The notes under the pieces: model-generated
The model's input: only the letters and a program-made list of their open reading frames with translations
What the model was told of the DNA's origin: nothing
The model's database searches: none
Program-made: the position numbers and the translations under genes
Part shown: one piece after another, positions 58,910 through 64,000 of the stretch
Position numbering within the stretch: position 1 is the first letter of the stretch
Layout of the letters: each line of letters opens with the position of its first letter
From: Taklimakanibacter sp049323275
Lineage (GTDB): Bacteria; Pseudomonadota; Alphaproteobacteria; Rhizobiales; Aestuariivirgaceae
Assembly (NCBI GenBank): GCA_049323275.1
Contig: JBMOOM010000050.1
Span: 1 to 64,000, forward strand
Direction: 5' to 3'
DNA: 64,000 nt

Positions 58910-59860
58910 TCAACTAAAAGCGTCCGTAACGTTAACAAGCACAGAGGCTAGACCCGGCTCCGTGCCCGTGTGCCCCGCTTCGGTCACAAGTTCGAAACGC
59001 GCTTTCGGCCAGTTTTTGTGCAGCGCCCACGCGGTCGCCATGGGGGTCACGACGTCGTAGCGGCCCTGGATGATGGCGCCCGGTATGTCCTTCACGCGAA
59101 AGGCGTCCTTCAGCAATTGGCCGTCCTCCCGGAAGAAGCCGCGATTCATGAAATAGTGGCATTCGATGCGCGCGAAGGCATAAGCGAAGCGGTCATCGGC
59201 GGCCTGGGCGATGCGCTCCTTATTGGGCAGCAGCGAAAGGCAGGTGCTCTCCCACACGCTCCAGGCGCGTGCGCAGGCGAGCAGCACCGCCTCGTCCTTG
59301 CCGGTGAGCCGCTTGTGATAGGCGCCGATCATGTCGTGGCGCTCGGCTTCGGGGATCGGCGCCTGATAGGCCTCGAAGGCATCGGGGAAAAGCCAGCCGG
59401 CGCCGTCCTGATAGAACCAGCGCAGCTCCGCATCGCGCAGCAGGAAGACGCTGCGCAGGATGAGCTCGCTCACCCGCTCGGGATGGGTCTCGGCGTAGAC
59501 GAGGCCGAGCGTCGACCCCCATGAGCCGCCCAGCACTTGCCAGCGCTCGATGCCGAGCAGCTTGCGCAGGGCCTCCATGTCGGCGACGAGATCCCAGGTG
59601 GTGTTTTCGGCGAGCTCGCCCGAGGGAGTCGACTTTCCGCAGCCGCGCTGGTCGAACAGGATGATGCGATAGGCCCGGGGATTGTGGAAACGGCGCAGGA
59701 AAGGCACGATGCCGCCGCCCGGTCCGCCATGCAGCACGACCACCGGCTTTCCGGTTGGATTGCCGCATTCCTCATAATAGATTTCATGCAGGGCCGAGAC
59801 CTTGAGCCTGCCGGTGCGGTAGGGCTCGATTTCGGGATAGAGCAGTCTGTGGGCGTTCAT
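58910..59860 (-). CDS. pip: Proline iminopeptidase
   Basis: 316-aa alpha/beta-hydrolase that removes N-terminal proline from peptides. Oxyanion motif HGGPGGG, DQRGCGKS, nucleophile Ser in GGSWGS, Asp in GRYDVVTP and His in AGHTGTEPG form the full set. Length is typical, with no signal peptide, so cytoplasmic. Monocistronic, with a terminator about 230 nt downstream. Confidence 0.95.
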   Translation of the reverse strand: MNAHRLLYPEIEPYRTGRLKVSALHEIYYEECGNPTGKPVVVLHGGPGGGIVPFLRRFHNPRAYRIILFDQRGCGKSTPSGELAENTTWDLVADMEALRKLLGIERWQVLGGSWGSTLGLVYAETHPERVSELILRSVFLLRDAELRWFYQDGAGWLFPDAFEAYQAPIPEAERHDMIGAYHKRLTGKDEAVLLACARAWSVWESTCLSLLPNKERIAQAADDRFAYAFARIECHYFMNRGFFREDGQLLKDAFRVKDIPGAIIQGRYDVVTPMATAWALHKNWPKARFELVTEAGHTGTEPGLASVLVNVTDAFS

Positions 59861-59957
59861 GCGGGCTTAGCCTTGGCCTTTCGGAAGTGAAGCGATAGAT
59901 TGCGGAAAAAGCAGAAAATGCCAGTCGGACTGGCCGGTTATGGGAGGAACAGGCGCA

Positions 59958-60614
59958 ATGCCAGTCTATAGGGTCATCATTGTCGATGATCATCCCCTGT
60001 TTCGCGCCGCATTGAAACAGGCGCTGAGCGGGGCCTTCAAGGGCATCGAGCTCGACGAGGCGGGAACGCTCGATGCCGTCACGGCGCGTCTCGACCGCGA
60101 CAGCGACGTCGACCTGGTGCTCCTCGACCTCAAGATGCCGGGCGTCCAGGGCCTCTCGGGCCTGATGTTCCTGCGCGCCCAATATCCCGCCGTGCCGATC
60201 GCCATCGTCTCGGCGAGCGACGAGCCCCATATCATCCGCCGCGCCCTCGATCTCGGCGCCTCGGGCTTCATCCCGAAATCGCTTGCCGTCGAGGAGATGC
60301 GCCAGGCGGTCGCCGCCATTCTCGATGGCGGCGTCTGGGCGCCGGAAGGCCTCGGCGCCGCGTCGGCGGCCGACCGCGAAGGCGATGCGCTCGCCCAGCG
60401 CGTCGCGACGCTGACACCGCAGCAGATGCGCGTCCTCATGATGCTGAAGGAGGGATTGCTCAACAAGCAGATCGCCTTTCAGCTCGGCGTCTCCGAAGCC
60501 ACCGTCAAGGCGCATGTCTCGGCGATCTTGCAGAAGCTCGATGTCGGCAGCCGCACCCAGGCGGTCATCGCCGCCGGCCGCATCGACGGCGAAAACCATA
60601 CATTGGCGAGCTGA
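59958..60614 (+). CDS. crbR: LuxR-type response regulator, CrbR/ErdR-like
   Basis: 218 aa. Receiver domain with D10-D11 and phospho-acceptor D57 (VLLDLKMPG), and a C-terminal LuxR HTH (LTPQQMRVLMMLKEGLLNKQIA and VSEATVKAHVSAIL). ATG at 59958 follows GGGAGGAA; the ATG at 59940 precedes that site. Its stop at 60614 directly abuts the stop of the hybrid kinase on the other strand. In Vibrio and Pseudomonas the matching pair (CrbSR, MxtR/ErdR) turns on acetyl-CoA synthetase for acetate use. Confidence 0.8.
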   Translation: MPVYRVIIVDDHPLFRAALKQALSGAFKGIELDEAGTLDAVTARLDRDSDVDLVLLDLKMPGVQGLSGLMFLRAQYPAVPIAIVSASDEPHIIRRALDLGASGFIPKSLAVEEMRQAVAAILDGGVWAPEGLGAASAADREGDALAQRVATLTPQQMRVLMMLKEGLLNKQIAFQLGVSEATVKAHVSAILQKLDVGSRTQAVIAAGRIDGENHTLAS

Positions 60615-63600
60615 CTATTCCGCCGCCTGGGCCTGCGCCGCGAATTGCGCCAGGGCCGCCCGCAGCGCCGCCGGCTTCACCGGCTTGCGCAGATACTGCA
60701 CGCCTTGCTCGGCGGCGCGCTCCTGGACCAGGCGTGAGCGGTCGGCGGTGATGAGGATGGCGGGCACCCGCCGCCCGGCGCCGGCGCGCAGGCGCTCGAT
60801 CAGCATCAGCCCGTCGTCGCTGTGGAGATGATAGTCGGCGAGGATGACGTCGACCTTGTCGGCTTCCGCCTGGAAGAGGTCGCGCGCCTCGGCGGCGCTG
60901 CGCGCGGTGATGACGCGCGCCTCCCAGCCGCCGAGCAGGGCCTGCATCGCCTCCAGGATCTGCGGCTCGTTGTCGACCACGAAGATGGTGAGTCCCCCGA
61001 TGCGGCTGTTGAGCCGGGACACGGCGCGCGGATGCGTCTCCACCAAGTCGGCGCGCGATGCCAGCGGCACCGTGATGGCGAAGCAGGAGCCGTGACCGGG
61101 GCGTGAGACGAGATGGAGCGGGTGATTGAGCATCCGCGCGATGCGCTCGACGATCGAAAGACCGAGGCCGAGGCCCGGCTCGACGCCCTTGTCCTGGCCG
61201 AGCCGCTCGAATTCCTGGAAGATCACCGCCTGATTGTGCTCGGCGATGCCGGGCCCCGAATCATGCACCTCGATGCGCAAGGCATCGCCCCTGCGGCGGC
61301 AGCCCATCAGCACCTGGCCGCTGCGGGTGTATTTGATCGCGTTGGAGACGAGATTCTGCAGCACGCGGCGCAGCATCCGGCGGTCGGTATGCACCACCAG
61401 CGAGCAGGGGACGACGGTCAGCGTCAGGCCGCGTTCGAGGGCCGCCGGCGCGAATTCGAGCTTCAGCGCCTTGAGCAGGTCGTCGATGAGGAAGGCCGAT
61501 GGCTCGGGCTTGAGGGCGCCGGCATCGAGGCGCGATATGTCGAGCAGGGCCGAAAGAATATCCTCGACGGCGCCGAGCGAGGCATCGACATTGCGCACCA
61601 GTTCGCCGTTCTCGCCGCGCACCTTGCGCTCGACCAGGCTCGCGGTGAAAAGCCGCGCCGCATTGAGCGGCTGCAGGATGTCGTGGCTCGCCGCCGCGAT
61701 GAAGCGGGTCTTGCCGAGATTGGCGGCGTCGGCCTCGGATTTGGCGCGCGCCAGCTCGCTGTTGAGCCGGGTGAGCTCGGCGGTGCGCTCCTCGACCCGC
61801 CGCTCCAGCGTCTCATTGGCGCGTTTCAGCGCTTCCGCCGCCTGCACCGACTGGGTGATGTCGGTGAAGGTCACCACATAGCCGCCGTCTTCCGGCATCT
61901 TGCTGGCATGGAGCTCGATCACCATGCCGCGCCGGTCGAGATGCTCGATGAGCGAGTCCTGCGTCGCGGTGATCCGGCTCAGCCGGTCGAGCCGCATCTG
62001 CGGCAGGCGGGCCGGCTCGATCGTCTGGGCGCGCAGCATGACGTCGATCACTTCCTCGAGCGGGGTTCCGATGCGGCTCATATCGGCGGGCAAGGCGAGG
62101 AGGCTGCAGAAGCGCTCGTTCCAGCAGACGAGCTTGCCTTCGCTGTCGAAGACCGCGATGCCCTGGCCGAGATTGTCGATCGCCGACTGCAGCAGGTCGC
62201 GATTGTACTGGATGGCGGCCGAGGCGTCGTCGAGGAGCTTCATGGCGCCGCGCGGATTCTTGGAATGGCGCTCGAGCAGCAGCGCCATCACCAGGCGCGA
62301 GGACGCAGTCCCCACCGCGCTCGCCAGCAGATGCTCGGCGAAGCGCAGCATGCGGATGTCGGCTTCCGACTTGCGGTCATGCGGAATCTCGCGCGCCGCC
62401 GCCGCTTCGGCGAAGGCGCGCGAGGTGCGCTCGGCGCCCAGATAGCGCGCCACCGTCGCCTCCACTTCGCCGACCGTCACCGCGGTGCGCCACAGGCGGA
62501 AGCCGGGCGCCACGCCGAGCGGCATGTCGCGGGTGACGAAGACCGCCGCCTGCATGCGTTCGATCGGCGACGGGGCCCGGAGCAGCGACACCGCGACATA
62601 GACGGCGCTGTTGACGAGCAGGCTCCAGATGACGCCATGGGTCAGGGGATCGAAGGCGAGATTGAACAGCATGCGCGGGCGGAACAGTCCGATGCCGAAG
62701 GGACCGTCGGTGATGAAGCTCCCGTCGATCCAGCCGGCATCGGCGAAGGAGGGCAGGAACAGCGTATAGGCCCACAGCGCGAAGCCGGCGGTGACGCCGG
62801 CCATGGCGCCCCTGGCGGTGCCGCGCTTCCAGACGAGGCCGCCGAAAAAGGCGGGGGCGAATTGCGCCACCGCGGCGAAGGAGATGAGGCCGATCTGGGC
62901 CAGCGCCGCGGTGGATCCGATCATCCGATAATAGCTGTAGGCGAGAAGCAGGATGACGGCGATGGCGATGCGCCTGATCGCGATCAGCACCCAGCCCATG
63001 TCGTGATGGATCTGCGCCCGCTCCATGCGCCGGCGCAGCATGATCGGCATCACGAGGTTGTTGCAGACCATGATCGACAGCGCCACAGCCTCGACGATGA
63101 CCATCGCGGTCGCCGCCGACAGCCCGCCCAGAAAGGCGATCAGCGCGAAGGTCGGACTGCCGGCGAGCACCGGCAGAGCGAGCACGAACGTATCGCCGTC
63201 GGCGACGCCGGGCCGGAAATGCGACAGACCGGCAATGGCGATCGGCACCACGAAGATGTTGATGGCGACGAGATAGACCGGGAACAGCCAGGCGGCCCGC
63301 TTGATGTCGCGCGCGCTGGCATTCTCCACCACGGTCACATGGAACTGGCGCGGCAGCAGCATGATGGCGATCATGGCGAGCAGCGTCTGGGTGAGCCATG
63401 AGCCGCCGGCGAAACCTTTGGTGAAGAGTGCGGCGATATCCGGCGTCTGCCGGACATGCTCGAAGAGGGCGGACGGACCGCCCATCATCGCGAAGGTGAT
63501 GAACAGGCCCGCCGCGATGAAGGCGAAGAGCTTGACCACCGATTCGACCGCGATCGCCATGATGAGGCCGTCCTGATGCTCGGTCGTGTCGATATGGCGG

Positions 63601-64000
63601 GTGCCGAACAGCATGGCGAAAGCGGCCATGGCGGCGGTGACGAAAAAGGCGATGTCCTCGGTGACCGGCAAGGGCATGGCGCCGGCGCTCGACCAGCCGG
63701 GCGCCGCCATCATGGTCTCGAGCGCGAAGGACACCGCTTTGAGCTGGATCGAGATATAGGGAATGATGCCGACGGCGGCGATGAGGGCGACGATCGCGCC
63801 CAGCATCTCGTTCTTGCCGTAGCGCGCCGAGATGAAGTCGGCGATCGAGGTGATGTTCTGGCGCTTGGAGATGTCGACGATGGTCTGCAGCAGCTTCCAG
63901 CCGACCAGGAAGACCAGGATCGGGCCGATATAGATCGGCAGGAAATCGAGCCCCGAGCGCGAGGCGACGCCGACGCTGCCGAAATAGGTCCAGGAGGTGC
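60615..64000 (-). CDS. crbS: Hybrid sensor histidine kinase with sodium:solute symporter domain, CrbS/MxtR-like, N-terminus cut by window
   Basis: At least 1127 residues; the 5' end is outside the window. The visible order is: SSF transporter-like membrane domain (start to about 510), PAS-type domain (VFDSEGKLVCWNERF), coiled coil, HisKA with ASHDILQPLNAARLF, HATPase with DSGPGIAEHNQAVIF and GLGLSIVERIARML, and a C-terminal receiver with VVDNEPQILEA and the phospho-acceptor region VILADYHLHS. This is the domain order of CrbS/MxtR, in which the transporter part senses a carboxylate. The convergent response regulator at 59958 is its likely partner. CbrA (which lacks the receiver) is the alternative. 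Confidence 0.83.
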   Translation of the reverse strand, partial: TSWTYFGSVGVASRSGLDFLPIYIGPILVFLVGWKLLQTIVDISKRQNITSIADFISARYGKNEMLGAIVALIAAVGIIPYISIQLKAVSFALETMMAAPGWSSAGAMPLPVTEDIAFFVTAAMAAFAMLFGTRHIDTTEHQDGLIMAIAVESVVKLFAFIAAGLFITFAMMGGPSALFEHVRQTPDIAALFTKGFAGGSWLTQTLLAMIAIMLLPRQFHVTVVENASARDIKRAAWLFPVYLVAINIFVVPIAIAGLSHFRPGVADGDTFVLALPVLAGSPTFALIAFLGGLSAATAMVIVEAVALSIMVCNNLVMPIMLRRRMERAQIHHDMGWVLIAIRRIAIAVILLLAYSYYRMIGSTAALAQIGLISFAAVAQFAPAFFGGLVWKRGTARGAMAGVTAGFALWAYTLFLPSFADAGWIDGSFITDGPFGIGLFRPRMLFNLAFDPLTHGVIWSLLVNSAVYVAVSLLRAPSPIERMQAAVFVTRDMPLGVAPGFRLWRTAVTVGEVEATVARYLGAERTSRAFAEAAAAREIPHDRKSEADIRMLRFAEHLLASAVGTASSRLVMALLLERHSKNPRGAMKLLDDASAAIQYNRDLLQSAIDNLGQGIAVFDSEGKLVCWNERFCSLLALPADMSRIGTPLEEVIDVMLRAQTIEPARLPQMRLDRLSRITATQDSLIEHLDRRGMVIELHASKMPEDGGYVVTFTDITQSVQAAEALKRANETLERRVEERTAELTRLNSELARAKSEADAANLGKTRFIAAASHDILQPLNAARLFTASLVERKVRGENGELVRNVDASLGAVEDILSALLDISRLDAGALKPEPSAFLIDDLLKALKLEFAPAALERGLTLTVVPCSLVVHTDRRMLRRVLQNLVSNAIKYTRSGQVLMGCRRRGDALRIEVHDSGPGIAEHNQAVIFQEFERLGQDKGVEPGLGLGLSIVERIARMLNHPLHLVSRPGHGSCFAITVPLASRADLVETHPRAVSRLNSRIGGLTIFVVDNEPQILEAMQALLGGWEARVITARSAAEARDLFQAEADKVDVILADYHLHSDDGLMLIERLRAGAGRRVPAILITADRSRLVQERAAEQGVQYLRKPVKPAALRAALAQFAAQAQAAE

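Overview
The window is gene-dense, GC-rich DNA (57 protein genes called, no rRNA or tRNA seen) with the look of a soil or rhizosphere alphaproteobacterium, most likely a member of the Hyphomicrobiales (Rhizobiales). The reasons are the number of ABC importers of the polyamine/iron type, the DeoR, AraC, Lrp, LysR and GntR regulators next to catabolic genes, Tat-type signal peptides on binding proteins, and intergenic palindromes of the kind scattered through rhizobial genomes. Species cannot be named from the sequence alone. No plasmid, phage or transposon genes were seen; the window reads as a chain of independent catabolic islands with a few housekeeping genes.

Layout. 1-6886: an FGGY sugar kinase (cut by the window edge), a FucA-type class II aldolase and a DeoR regulator on the minus strand, divergent from a four-gene ABC importer. 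6979-13597: a second DeoR regulator, three evenly spaced palindromic operators, then an ABC importer ending in a phosphonate/phosphodiester hydrolase of the sulfatase fold. 13599-18868: an autotransporter with 21-residue repeats, divergent from an AraC regulator with a textbook-like pair of direct repeats between them, followed by an FMN reductase and an uncharacterised protein. 19007-34462: a large two-sided island around an XRE-type regulator. The minus-strand arm has a ThDP enzyme, a HisD-family dehydrogenase, a GMC oxidoreductase and two Gfo/Idh/MocA oxidoreductases. The plus-strand arm has a TIM-barrel isomerase, a complete polyamine-type ABC importer, a second GMC oxidoreductase and a hydroxypyruvate-isomerase-like protein. 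The 11-base motif TGCGAAATTGT lies at three promoter positions in this island and may be its regulon signature. 34437-43757: an amino-acid-type catabolic island with an aminotransferase, aldehyde dehydrogenase, cupin, argininosuccinate-lyase homologue and a three-subunit HcnABC/opine-oxidase-like dehydrogenase, followed by Lrp and LysR regulators.

43879-51482 holds more general genes: rpe, gap, a MarR-EmrA-EmrB efflux operon, a DUF1272 zinc protein, a GlxA-type regulator and rmuC. 51599-58520 carries a small secreted protein with its own terminator, prpD and prpB, a tripartite tricarboxylate transporter (TctC, TctB, TctA) and a convergent GntR regulator; prpC is absent. 58910-64000 has proline iminopeptidase and a CrbS/CrbR-type (MxtR/ErdR) two-component pair, whose histidine kinase carries a solute:sodium symporter domain and is cut by the window edge.

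The strongest candidates for undescribed biology are the XRE-centred island (19007-34462), the lyase/opine-oxidase-like island (34437-43757) and the importer-hydrolase operon under three phased operators (7815-13597). Substrates for all three are inferred, not shown.
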